Shown: positions 1-5,869, counted from the first letter of the stretch. The stretch is DNA of 6,537 nucleotides from an uncultured Clostridia bacterium (GCA_946628865.1 CAMOXE010000067.1:1-6537); one strand, 5' to 3'. Numbers and translations are program-made. The notes: generated by a model not told the origin, from the letters alone.

Positions 1-127
1 AACCGATAGGCGTCGAACCCGTCGCAAGACCTATTACCGCGCTTTTGTTCGCGCTTACGACGCTCTTCATGACCTCGAACGCCTTTTTGCTCATTTCGTC
101 GTAATCTTTCGCTATTATTACTTTCAT
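1..127 (-). CDS. nagB: Glucosamine-6-phosphate deaminase, N-terminal part (cut by window edge)
   Basis: Only the first 42 codons are in the window. The peptide begins MKVIIAKDYDEMSKKAFEVM and reaches LATGSTPIG. That last stretch is the N-terminal phosphate-binding loop of the NagB/6-phosphogluconolactonase fold, where E. coli NagB has LPTGGTP. The family interconverts glucosamine-6-phosphate and fructose-6-phosphate plus ammonia in the cytoplasm, usually in the catabolic direction. The ATG shares ATGA with the stop of the upstream acetyltransferase gene, so translation is probably coupled and the gene is the third member of the leftward glmM operon. The active-site residues lie outside the window. 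A 6-phosphogluconolactonase or another NagB-like isomerase is less likely but cannot be excluded from so short a piece. Confidence 0.85.
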   Translation of the reverse strand, partial: MKVIIAKDYDEMSKKAFEVMKSVVSANKSAVIGLATGSTPIG

Positions 128-795
128 AAATTCTCCTTTTTTACAACCGTATAGGTCGATTTTACTATTGAATTTTCGGGGTAAGCACCGCGCGTCATGG
201 TTAAGGGATAGACTTGCGTGTGCTTTCCTATAATAGTGCCGGGATTTAATACGCTTCCGCACCCAACGTCTGCATAATCTCCGAGTATGGCGCCGAACTT
301 TCTTAAATACGTTTGGTAATCTTTTTCGGCGTGTACAACTACGTTTTTGCCGTCGCTTTTTAGGTTTGAACAAATGGAGCCCGCGCCCATATGCGAGTTG
401 TTGCCCAAAACGGAATCGCCGACATAGTTATAGTGAGGCACTTGAACGTGAGTCAGTAAAATACAGTTTTTTAATTCCGAGGAATTGCCTATAACGCATT
501 TATCGCCTATATATACGTTGCCCCTTATATAAGCGCCGGGACGAATTTCGACGTCGTTGCCTATTATCGCGGGCGGAATAATCGTAGCGCTTTCCGCGAT
601 TTTTACGTTTTTGCCGATTAATACTCCGTCAAATAAAATTTCATATTCGCCGTTATTCTCTTTTATTATTTGAGCGACGATCTCTTTTATTTTAGGTAAG
701 ATTTCCCAAACGAAATCCGTTTCGACAAAATATCTTTCGACGTTTTTCGGAATGCTATCAAAAAGTTCGTTTGCTTTTAAACAATATTTACTCAC
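124..795 (-). CDS. Left-handed beta-helix acetyltransferase, GlmU C-terminal-like
   Basis: This 223-aa protein has a short helical N-terminus (about 1-50) followed by hexapeptide repeats (about 55-200, e.g. IGNDVEIRPGAYI and IGDKCVIG), the signature of a left-handed beta-helix. The segment PHYNYVGDSVLGNNSHMGAG (120-139) aligns by eye with the GlmU acetyltransferase core H-x-x-Y-x-G-D. His121 therefore matches the catalytic histidine (His363 in E. coli GlmU). The nucleotidyltransferase half of GlmU is absent. Clostridial homologues are often named UDP-GlcNAc pyrophosphorylase, but this fold supports only acyl transfer. The likely reaction is acetyl-CoA-dependent N-acetylation of glucosamine-1-phosphate; another amino-sugar acceptor is possible. 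The start is GTG, overlapping the glmM stop by 8 bases, with GGGGG seven bases upstream. No other in-frame Met occurs before residue 136. The stop overlaps the nagB ATG. Confidence 0.85.
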   Translation of the reverse strand: MSKYCLKANELFDSIPKNVERYFVETDFVWEILPKIKEIVAQIIKENNGEYEILFDGVLIGKNVKIAESATIIPPAIIGNDVEIRPGAYIRGNVYIGDKCVIGNSSELKNCILLTHVQVPHYNYVGDSVLGNNSHMGAGSICSNLKSDGKNVVVHAEKDYQTYLRKFGAILGDYADVGCGSVLNPGTIIGKHTQVYPLTMTRGAYPENSIVKSTYTVVKKENL

Positions 796-2425
796 AGAAG
801 TACCCCCGTTTTTTAATAGTGGCGAATATTCTATCTATATATTCGTCGCATTTTTCTGTTGAAGCGCACTCAATCATTATCCTTATTACGGGCTCCGTGC
901 CGCTTTGCCGCAAAAGCGCTCTGCCGTTGCCTTCTATTTCGTCGTTGACTTCTTTGAATTTTGCGAGAACGGCTTCGTCGTTTGCTACCGCAGCCTTATC
1001 CGTTACCCTCACGCTTTTAGTTTTTTGCGGCAATAACGTAACGTTTGAAGCCAACTCGGACAAGGTCATTTTGCTTTCGATCACCTGTTCCGTAAGCATG
1101 ATGGCGGTAAGTATCCCGTCGCCCGTCGTTGCGTATTTCCTTATTATAATGTGTCCGGACTGTTCTCCGCCTAAAACGTAGTTGTCTTGAAGCATTTTTT
1201 CGTATACGAACCTATCTCCCACAGACGTTTGCACGTTTTTAACGCCTATTTCGTTCAAGGCTTTCGTAAGTCCGCTGTTTGACATAATCGTAGTAACGAC
1301 GGTATTGTTTTTGAGCGAGCCTTCGGCTTTCATTTTTTTTGCGAGAATATATATTATTTTATCTCCGTCCACTTCGTCCCCGTTTTCGTCTACCGCTATA
1401 CATCTGTCGGCGTCGCCGTCAAACGCAAAACCCATATCAAGTTTTTTCTCTTTGACGAACTTCTTCAAAAATTCTATATGCGTACTGCCGGCGTCTTTAT
1501 TTATGTTCGTTCCGTTTGGCTCGTCGTTTATAACGCTTACATGCGCGCCAAGCGCGGAAAATACAGATTTCGCTATCATCCACGACGCTCCGTTAGAGCA
1601 ATCAAGTCCGATTTTATAATCCTTGAACGAGTGTTTCGCCAAAGATATAAGGTAGCCTATATATCTGTTTCTTCCGCTCGAATAGTCTTCGATGGAGCCT
1701 ACGTTCTCTCTCTCCGCAAATGGTAAGTCTTTGCCTTTTACGTCAAGTTTTTTCAAATCACCGTCCAGATAATATTCGATGACTTTCGCTATGCCGTCGT
1801 CGATTTTTTCACCGTCGCTATTAATAATCTTTATACCGTTGTCGTAAAAGGGATTGTGCGAGGCGGTTATCATTACTCCGCAGTCGAAACAGTCTTGACG
1901 TATAATGTACGAAACACTCGGCGTCGTAGTTACATGTAATAACTTAACGTTTGCACCCGACGACGCCAGCCCTGCGGCGACGCAGTATTCAAACATATAT
2001 GACGATAACCTTGTGTCCTTGCCTATTACGATGTTCGGCTTATAACCGAGTTTTTGCTTATTATATTTCGGATTGGAAAAAAACCAACCTAAAAATCTCC
2101 CAATTTTATAGGCATGATCCGCCGTTAAATTTTTGTTCGTCTCACCCCTAAAGCCGTCGGTGCCGAAATATTTTAATTCCGCTCCGTCTTTTAAAGGTAA
2201 AACGGCTTTACTGTTTTTATGCAAGATTATTTTTCTGTTAAGTAATTCGTCTGCGGTAACGTTGAATATTTTGCATAGTTCTATCACGTTGTCTATCTGC
2301 GGCAGAGAATCGTCGCTCTCCCATTTTGATACCGACTGACGCGTTACGTTTAAAATTTTCGCAAGTTTCTCCTGCGACACTCCGTTTGCTATTCGTAAAT
2401 GAATTATTTTTTCGCCTATAGTCAT
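788..2425 (-). CDS. glmM: Phosphoglucosamine mutase with N-terminal XRE helix-turn-helix domain
   Basis: The 545-aa product has two parts. Residues 1-62 form a Cro/C1-type HTH (GVSQEKLAKILNVTRQSVSKWE, then LPQIDNVIELCKIFNVTADELL). After a linker of about 20 residues comes a complete alpha-D-phosphohexomutase: FGTDGFRG (87-94), the active-site serine loop TASHNP (187-192, phospho-Ser189), the metal loop DGDADR (336-341), the sugar-binding GEQSGH (420-425) and the phosphate-binding RQSGTEP (506-512; the usual second residue is P). The mutase part, about 460 aa, is close to normal GlmM length, and the start of its motif order favours GlmM over phosphomannomutase. It converts glucosamine-6-phosphate to glucosamine-1-phosphate in the cytoplasm. 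The frame is open throughout, and I see no start codon with a ribosome site at the domain junction, so the fusion appears real. The ATG is preceded by an in-frame TAA and no Shine-Dalgarno close by. The first gene of the leftward operon; the HTH may regulate its own promoter (inference). Confidence 0.93.
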   Translation of the reverse strand: MTIGEKIIHLRIANGVSQEKLAKILNVTRQSVSKWESDDSLPQIDNVIELCKIFNVTADELLNRKIILHKNSKAVLPLKDGAELKYFGTDGFRGETNKNLTADHAYKIGRFLGWFFSNPKYNKQKLGYKPNIVIGKDTRLSSYMFEYCVAAGLASSGANVKLLHVTTTPSVSYIIRQDCFDCGVMITASHNPFYDNGIKIINSDGEKIDDGIAKVIEYYLDGDLKKLDVKGKDLPFAERENVGSIEDYSSGRNRYIGYLISLAKHSFKDYKIGLDCSNGASWMIAKSVFSALGAHVSVINDEPNGTNINKDAGSTHIEFLKKFVKEKKLDMGFAFDGDADRCIAVDENGDEVDGDKIIYILAKKMKAEGSLKNNTVVTTIMSNSGLTKALNEIGVKNVQTSVGDRFVYEKMLQDNYVLGGEQSGHIIIRKYATTGDGILTAIMLTEQVIESKMTLSELASNVTLLPQKTKSVRVTDKAAVANDEAVLAKFKEVNDEIEGNGRALLRQSGTEPVIRIMIECASTEKCDEYIDRIFATIKKRGYFCE

Positions 2426-2444
2426 AGTATTTATATTTTAGTCG

Positions 2445-2469
2445 AAAACGCTATAATAAGCCGCGTTTT
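2445..2469 (-). promoter_or_regulatory. Hairpin in glmM leader RNA
   Basis: This is a perfect 7-bp inverted repeat, AAAACGC and GCGTTTT, around an 11-base loop. It lies between the isolated ribosome site and the glmM ATG. Folding would shorten the effective distance between them, or the element could act as an attenuator. No long U tract follows, so it is not a convincing terminator. A second, smaller stem, GCAAC and GTTGC with a 5-base loop, lies upstream at 2501-2515. Confidence 0.45.
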
Positions 2470-2484
2470 ATTAATTACAACTAA

Positions 2485-2492
2485 TCCTCCTT
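2485..2492 (-). promoter_or_regulatory. Isolated perfect Shine-Dalgarno sequence in glmM leader
   Basis: On the minus strand this reads AAGGAGGA, the best ribosome site of the leftward operon. It lies 59 bases before the glmM ATG. Five bases beyond AAGGAGG there is TTG followed at once by TAA, so the only start it could serve is a start-stop codon pair. No in-frame extension of glmM reaches it, because TAA interrupts 12 bases before the ATG. Confidence 0.6.
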
Positions 2493-2535
2493 AATTTTTT
2501 GCAACTAAAGGTTGCTTCTCAATCAAAACGCACAA

Positions 2536-2565
2536 AGTATACCATTATTATGCGTATATTGTCAA
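2536..2565 (-). promoter_or_regulatory. Leftward sigma-A-type promoter of the glmM operon
   Basis: On the minus strand a perfect -35 box TTGACA (2560-2565) is followed after 18 bases by TATACT (2536-2541). Transcription would start near 2529 and give a leader of about 104 nt before the glmM ATG. The -35 box is embedded in one copy of the tandem AAGTTGACAATA repeat, so a protein bound to the repeat would overlap RNA polymerase. Confidence 0.7.
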
Positions 2566-2593
2566 CTTTTAAACTGCTATGTATTGTCAACTT
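2557..2593. repeat. Tandem 12-bp direct repeat overlapping the glmM promoter
   Basis: TATTGTCAACTT occurs perfectly at 2557-2568 and 2582-2593, 25 bases apart. On the minus strand both read AAGTTGACAATA. The left copy contains the -35 box of the glmM promoter. The right copy has no fitting -10 box at 16-18 bases, so it does not look like a second promoter. An operator for a dimeric regulator is a reasonable reading. Confidence 0.6.
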
Positions 2594-2724
2594 CTATTTA
2601 CATTTAAAAAAATAATGAAAAATGTTACAATATATTTCATAATTATTATACTATTTTTCTTGCAATTATTGCTAAAATGAATAAAATTATTTCAAAAGCG
2701 GGGTAAACTGTCGCATTTGTGCGG

Positions 2725-2730
2725 TATAAT
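2725..2730 (+). promoter_or_regulatory. Candidate -10 box for the holA operon
   Basis: TATAAT here is a perfect -10 hexamer and would give a leader of about 55 nt before holA. No good -35 box lies 16-18 bases upstream. The inverted repeat CGCA-TTTG-TGCG (2712-2723) abuts it and could be an operator. The extended -10 at 2670-2678 (TGCTAAAAT) is an alternative. Confidence 0.35.
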
Positions 2731-2792
2731 TTTTAAAACAGATTGTATTTCATTGATTTTTTATAAATAAAATGATAAAATAAGGTTGCCGT

Positions 2793-3752
2793 ATGAAATT
2801 TAAGGAGTTAAAGAAAAGCCTTGCCGAAAAAGCCGAGGCAATATATCTCGTTTCGGGAGAGGACGCGTTTTTCGTAGAACACTCGTTTAAACTGATTTGC
2901 GACGCGTATCTGAAAGAGCCGTCCATCAACCTTACCGTTTTCAGCGGTCAGGATATAAAAGACAACGTTGCGCCGCTGCTTAGCGCGCTTTACAGTTATC
3001 CGTTTCTGGGCGATAAGCGAATAGTCGCGGCTAAGGAGTTCTACCCCTCCGCCTCGGCGTTAAAGCAAATGAAAGGGTATTTCGACGACCCTATGCCCTC
3101 TACCATTTTCGTCATATTGAATTCCGCGCCTTCGGAAACGCTCGCAAAGCAGCCCGGCGTTACCCTCGTCGACTGCGCAAAGGGCGATTTTTCGTTGCTG
3201 AGCGGTTGGATAGTCTACGAAGGTAAAAAGTCCGGCGTAACGTTTACTCAATCCGCCGTTAATCGACTTATAGACGCTTGTTCATACGATATGACGAGAA
3301 TAAGCGCCGAAACGGGAAAACTCGTTGCGTTTGCACTCGATACGAAAACGGTTACCGAGGACGACGTTATGAAACTTTGTCCGAGCGGCGACGACTATAA
3401 ACTCTACGAAGTGGTGGACCTGATCTCCAAAAAGGATAAAGACAGGGCGTTTTCGGTCCTCTACGATATGCTCTCGGGCAGCGACGCGCAGAGGCTGTAT
3501 TCTTCGCTGTACAATCATTTCAGACGCCTTTTATACGCGGCGATAGGCGGTGCGTCGGCGCAGGAAACGGCTAAGGCGCTTAAAGTTAAAGACTACGCCA
3601 TAAAAAAGGCGAAAGAACAGTCGATGAAATTTTCCGTCAAAAGACTGAAAGAGATCGTGGATAAACTCGCGGAATACGACGCGGCGTTCAAAAGCGGAAC
3701 GGTACTTCCCGGGTCCGCGCTTTGGAACGGAATTTTAAACGTTCTCATTTAA
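2793..3752 (+). CDS. holA: DNA polymerase III delta subunit (clamp loader)
   Basis: This 319-aa protein is close to the family length (B. subtilis YqeN and E. coli HolA are about 340 aa). The N-terminal AAA+-like domain opens with IYLVSGEDAFFVEHSFKLI (17-35), the usual delta signature, although delta does not hydrolyse ATP. The mid-region SYDMTRISAETGKLVAF (164-180) matches the conserved helix with the D-x-x-R-x-x-x-E-x-x-K-L pattern. The collar domain includes AFSVLYDMLSG (219-229) and ends with a YDAAFKSG motif (295-302). Delta opens the beta sliding clamp for loading in the replisome. The ATG has a modest AAGG seven bases upstream. It is the first gene of the rightward operon, 15 bases before cdaA. 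Identification is strong from motif order and length; no alignment was run. Confidence 0.93.
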   Translation: MKFKELKKSLAEKAEAIYLVSGEDAFFVEHSFKLICDAYLKEPSINLTVFSGQDIKDNVAPLLSALYSYPFLGDKRIVAAKEFYPSASALKQMKGYFDDPMPSTIFVILNSAPSETLAKQPGVTLVDCAKGDFSLLSGWIVYEGKKSGVTFTQSAVNRLIDACSYDMTRISAETGKLVAFALDTKTVTEDDVMKLCPSGDDYKLYEVVDLISKKDKDRAFSVLYDMLSGSDAQRLYSSLYNHFRRLLYAAIGGASAQETAKALKVKDYAIKKAKEQSMKFSVKRLKEIVDKLAEYDAAFKSGTVLPGSALWNGILNVLI

Positions 3753-3767
3753 TATATAGGAGCAATT

Positions 3768-4598
3768 ATGGAAAAGATATCCGAAATATTTGCCGCTTTA
3801 GGCAAAGCCTTTCAAAGTTCCGCCGTCTCGGCGGTTTTAACGGTTTTAGTGTTGTTTGCGGCGTTTTACTACACCATAAGGCTTATGATGCGCAATAACG
3901 CTAAGTGGCTGGTAGCGGTTTTCGCCGTGTACGTTCTCGCGACCGGAATAATCTTTATTTCGCTCGATTTCCCGAGCGGCGGGAGAAAACTTTACTTTAT
4001 AGTCCCGGCGATATTTATTCTCGCCGTAACCGCGATGTTCGCGACGGAAATAAAGCGCGATATTTGGGATCTCGGCGTCAAAAAAACCGTTGAGATGCGG
4101 CATATCGACAGAAGCGTTACCGACCCCAACGCCAACAAGTGTATCGACGAGATTATTAAAGCGCTGCAGAATATGTCTAAAAACGACGTGGGCGCGATCA
4201 TAATACTTACGAGCGGAAACCTTCCCAAAGCGGTAATAGACAGCGGCGTAATAGTAAATTCGGATATTTCGTCCGCGCTTATCGAGAGTATTTTCTTTCC
4301 GAAAACTCCCCTCCACGACGGCGCGATGGTCATAAACGGAACTAAGATCGAGGCGGCGGGTTGCTTTTTACCGCTTGCGCAAGAAGTGAATATTCCGAAA
4401 GAACTCGGCTCGCGGCACCGCGCCGGTATAGGCATTACCGAAACCGTAAACGTAACGGCGATAATCGTCTCGGAAGAAACCGGTATTATCTCCATAGCGC
4501 GCGGCGGAAAAATAAGGCGCTACGCCGATTCCGAAATGCTGAAACAAACTTTAAAAGAATATTACTGGCAGGAATTTATCGTGCCGAAGAATAATTGA
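3768..4598 (+). CDS. cdaA: Membrane diadenylate cyclase CdaA (c-di-AMP synthase)
   Basis: The 276-aa product starts with three hydrophobic segments (about 17-41, 47-65 and 75-92), the topology typical of CdaA/DacA. A cytoplasmic DisA_N (DAC) domain follows, about 105-250. The catalytic motifs are intact: DGAMVI (184-189, the DGA motif) and SRHRAGIG (215-222, the RHR motif). GAIIILTSGNLP (142-153) matches the conserved early strand. The enzyme condenses two ATP into c-di-AMP, which controls potassium and osmolyte uptake and cell-wall homeostasis in Firmicutes. AGGAG lies five bases before the ATG. In most Firmicutes cdaA is followed by cdaR and glmM; here cdaR is missing and a 34-aa membrane peptide follows after 13 bases. 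GlmM is known to bind and inhibit CdaA in several Firmicutes, and a glmM gene lies nearby on the other strand. Confidence 0.97.
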   Translation: MEKISEIFAALGKAFQSSAVSAVLTVLVLFAAFYYTIRLMMRNNAKWLVAVFAVYVLATGIIFISLDFPSGGRKLYFIVPAIFILAVTAMFATEIKRDIWDLGVKKTVEMRHIDRSVTDPNANKCIDEIIKALQNMSKNDVGAIIILTSGNLPKAVIDSGVIVNSDISSALIESIFFPKTPLHDGAMVINGTKIEAAGCFLPLAQEVNIPKELGSRHRAGIGITETVNVTAIIVSEETGIISIARGGKIRRYADSEMLKQTLKEYYWQEFIVPKNN

Positions 4599-4611
4599 CG
4601 AGGTGAACGCA

Positions 4612-4716
4612 ATGGAAAAAAAGAACAAATCCGGAAACAACGTTTTGGGTATAATACTTTCGCTCTTGCTCGCGGCGGCGCTTGCGGCGTTCGTCTTGAT
4701 AGTTATCAGTTATTGA
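4612..4716 (+). CDS. 34-aa single-pass membrane peptide, unrecognised
   Basis: I do not recognise this small gene. It begins ATG GAA AAA AAG and encodes a lysine-rich N-terminus (MEKKNKSGNN) followed by one hydrophobic helix rich in Leu, Ala, Ile and Val from about residue 11 to 32, ending ISY. The positive-inside rule predicts the N-terminus in the cytoplasm and almost no extracellular tail. No signal-peptidase site or lipobox is seen. The evidence that it is a real gene is a strong ribosome site, GAGGTGA, six bases before the ATG, and snug placement: 13 bases after cdaA and one base before the rdgB ATG. rdgB has no clear ribosome site of its own, so translation of this peptide may couple to it. 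Its position, where cdaR usually lies, suggests a possible CdaA partner, but that is inference only. Confidence 0.72.
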   Translation: MEKKNKSGNNVLGIILSLLLAAALAAFVLIVISY

Positions 4717-4717
4717 T

Positions 4718-5290
4718 ATGCAACAACTCGTGGTCGCGTCCGGTAACGCCGGAAAAATAAAAGAAATATCCGAGATTTTAAAGGCTAAGTACGAAGTGTT
4801 GCCGATGTCCGAAGTCGGTTTTACCGCAGATATCGAAGAGGACGGCGACACTTTCTATAAAAACGCCTTGAAAAAGGCTAAAACCGTATCCGAAGCGCTC
4901 GGCGTGGACGTTTTAGCGGACGACAGCGGACTTTGCGTAGACGCCTTGAGCGGCGCGCCGGGAGTGTATTCGGCGAGGTTCTCGGGCAAGCACGGCAACG
5001 ACGCGGCGAACAGAGCGAAACTGTTAAGCGTTCTCGACGGCGAAAAAAACAGGCGCGCGAAATTCGTAAGCGTAGTGGTCATATACAAAAAAAACGGCGA
5101 AATAGTAACGGGTTACGGCGAAACGCACGGTACTATAGACGTAAAAGAAACGGGAACAAACGGTTTCGGTTACGACAGCGTGTTCGTCTCGGACGATCTT
5201 AACAAGAGTTTCGGCTTAGCAACCGACGCGGAAAAGAACTCCGTTAGTCATAGATATAGGGCATTAATCGACTTATTGGGGCATTTATGA
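4718..5290 (+). CDS. rdgB: RdgB/HAM1-family XTP/dITP pyrophosphatase
   Basis: The 190-aa protein has the full set of family motifs: ASGNAGKIKEI (7-17, the nucleotide-binding S/T-x-N-x-x-K), EDGDTFYKNALKKA (41-54), LADDSGLCVDALSGAPGVYSARF split across 66-88 (with the metal/catalytic Asp68-Asp69 pair), GFGYDSVF (149-156) and SHR (177-179) near the C-terminus. The length is normal. The enzyme hydrolyses non-canonical purine triphosphates such as dITP, ITP and XTP to the monophosphate and pyrophosphate, keeping them out of DNA and RNA. The ATG follows the stop of the 34-aa peptide by one base and has no good Shine-Dalgarno, suggesting translational coupling. Its stop overlaps the next ATG (ATGA). 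A neighbouring YfcE-type gene is common in Clostridia. Confidence 0.96.
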   Translation: MQQLVVASGNAGKIKEISEILKAKYEVLPMSEVGFTADIEEDGDTFYKNALKKAKTVSEALGVDVLADDSGLCVDALSGAPGVYSARFSGKHGNDAANRAKLLSVLDGEKNRRAKFVSVVVIYKKNGEIVTGYGETHGTIDVKETGTNGFGYDSVFVSDDLNKSFGLATDAEKNSVSHRYRALIDLLGHL

Positions 5291-5757
5291 AGAAAATAGT
5301 CGTACTTTCCGACACTCATAAAAATATCAAGGCGATAATGAAGATAGTCGATATCGCCTTGGAGAGCGATTACGTCATACACCTCGGCGATCATTACGGG
5401 GATATGGACGATTTCGTTCCGCTTTTCGGGGATAAACTGTATAGAGTTCACGGAAATTGCGATATGGGCGCTACGAAAGAATTGATAATAGAGATAGAGG
5501 GCGTCAAAGTTTTAGTAACTCACGGCGATTTGTACGGAGTAAAGACGGGGCTTAGTCGAATAGTAAAGCGCGCCAAAGACGAAAATTGCAGGATGGTGTT
5601 ATACGGGCATACACACCGCGCCATGATAGAAGAGCGTGACGGCGTTATACTGATAAATCCGGGGTGCATGACGAGTTACGCAGCGCAAAAAAGCTTTGCA
5701 TACGTCGTAGTAAACGGCGAAAAAATCACGGCGGTAATAAACGACAAAACGCTTTAA
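5287..5757 (+). CDS. YfcE/MJ0936-type metallophosphoesterase
   Basis: The 156-aa protein is a complete small calcineurin-like phosphoesterase. Metal-binding motifs appear in the canonical order: SDTH (8-11; Asp9, His11), LGDH (33-36; Asp35), GNCD (56-59, the family form of GNHD), THGD (78-81; His79) and GHTH (107-110; His108, His110), followed by NPG (124-126). Members bind two divalent metals and hydrolyse phosphodiesters in vitro, but the physiological substrate is unknown for most. The protein appears soluble and cytoplasmic. Its ATG overlaps the rdgB stop by four bases, making it the last gene of the rightward operon. I see no convincing intrinsic terminator after it: the stem TTTCC/GGAAA at 5789-5807 lacks a downstream T tract in this direction. 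Confidence 0.93.
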   Translation: MKKIVVLSDTHKNIKAIMKIVDIALESDYVIHLGDHYGDMDDFVPLFGDKLYRVHGNCDMGATKELIIEIEGVKVLVTHGDLYGVKTGLSRIVKRAKDENCRMVLYGHTHRAMIEERDGVILINPGCMTSYAAQKSFAYVVVNGEKITAVINDKTL

Positions 5758-5821
5758 AACACTCGAAAAACGCATAGAAAAAAAATTATTTCCAAAATAT
5801 TCGGAAACGGCTTTAAAACAT

Positions 5822-5850
5822 TTGACAAGTTGCGATATTTTTGCTAAAAT
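5822..5850 (+). promoter_or_regulatory. Promoter of the tRNA operon
   Basis: A perfect -35 box TTGACA (5822-5827), a 17-base spacer and TAAAAT (5845-5850) preceded by an extended -10 TGC form a strong sigma-A-type promoter. Initiation near 5857 would leave about 13 bases of leader before tRNA-Gly. This suggests that the seven tRNAs are transcribed together and independently of the rdgB operon. Confidence 0.78.
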
Positions 5851-5869
5851 ATTCAAGCATTGAAAGATT

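Larger units (their letters stand above)
2426..2792. other. Divergent AT-rich control region between glmM and holA
   Basis: These 367 bases hold no credible gene. Leftward elements are a sigma-A-like promoter (2536-2565), tandem 12-bp repeats, a leader of about 104 nt with two hairpins, and an isolated AAGGAGGA (2485-2492). A weaker second leftward promoter, TTGTAA (2475-2480) with TATTAT 16 bases on, is possible. Rightward candidates are a TGC-extended TAAAAT (2670-2678), a TATAAT (2725-2730) just after the small inverted repeat CGCA-TTTG-TGCG (2712-2723), and TTGATT-17-TAAAAT (2753-2781). No RNA family such as the glmS ribozyme was recognised by eye. Confidence 0.7.

Noticed and set aside
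771..1181. 136-aa plus-strand open frame inside glmM
   Set aside because: It is a shadow of the opposite strand of glmM, rich in Ser and Leu with no family motif and no independent start signals.
2426..2529. Possible glmS-type ribozyme or other metabolite riboswitch before glmM
   Set aside because: The leader is only about 104 nt, AT-rich, with two small hairpins and no recognisable ribozyme core. A covariance-model search would be decisive, and a hit would reverse this.
2582..2593. Second leftward promoter from the distal TTGACA
   Set aside because: No -10-like hexamer lies 16-18 bases downstream, so this copy is better read as half of a repeat or operator.
3846..4316. 156-aa minus-strand open frame inside cdaA
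   Set aside because: Same reasoning: no motif, and its composition (Tyr- and Arg-rich) reflects reverse-complemented codons.
3992..4495. 167-aa minus-strand open frame inside cdaA
   Set aside because: It lies wholly within the catalytic domain of CdaA, whose motifs are unambiguous. It is antisense by-product coding with no recognisable domain.
5789..5807. Intrinsic terminator after yfcE
   Set aside because: The stem is only 5 bp of mostly A-T pairs, with a 9-base loop and no T tract on the plus strand.
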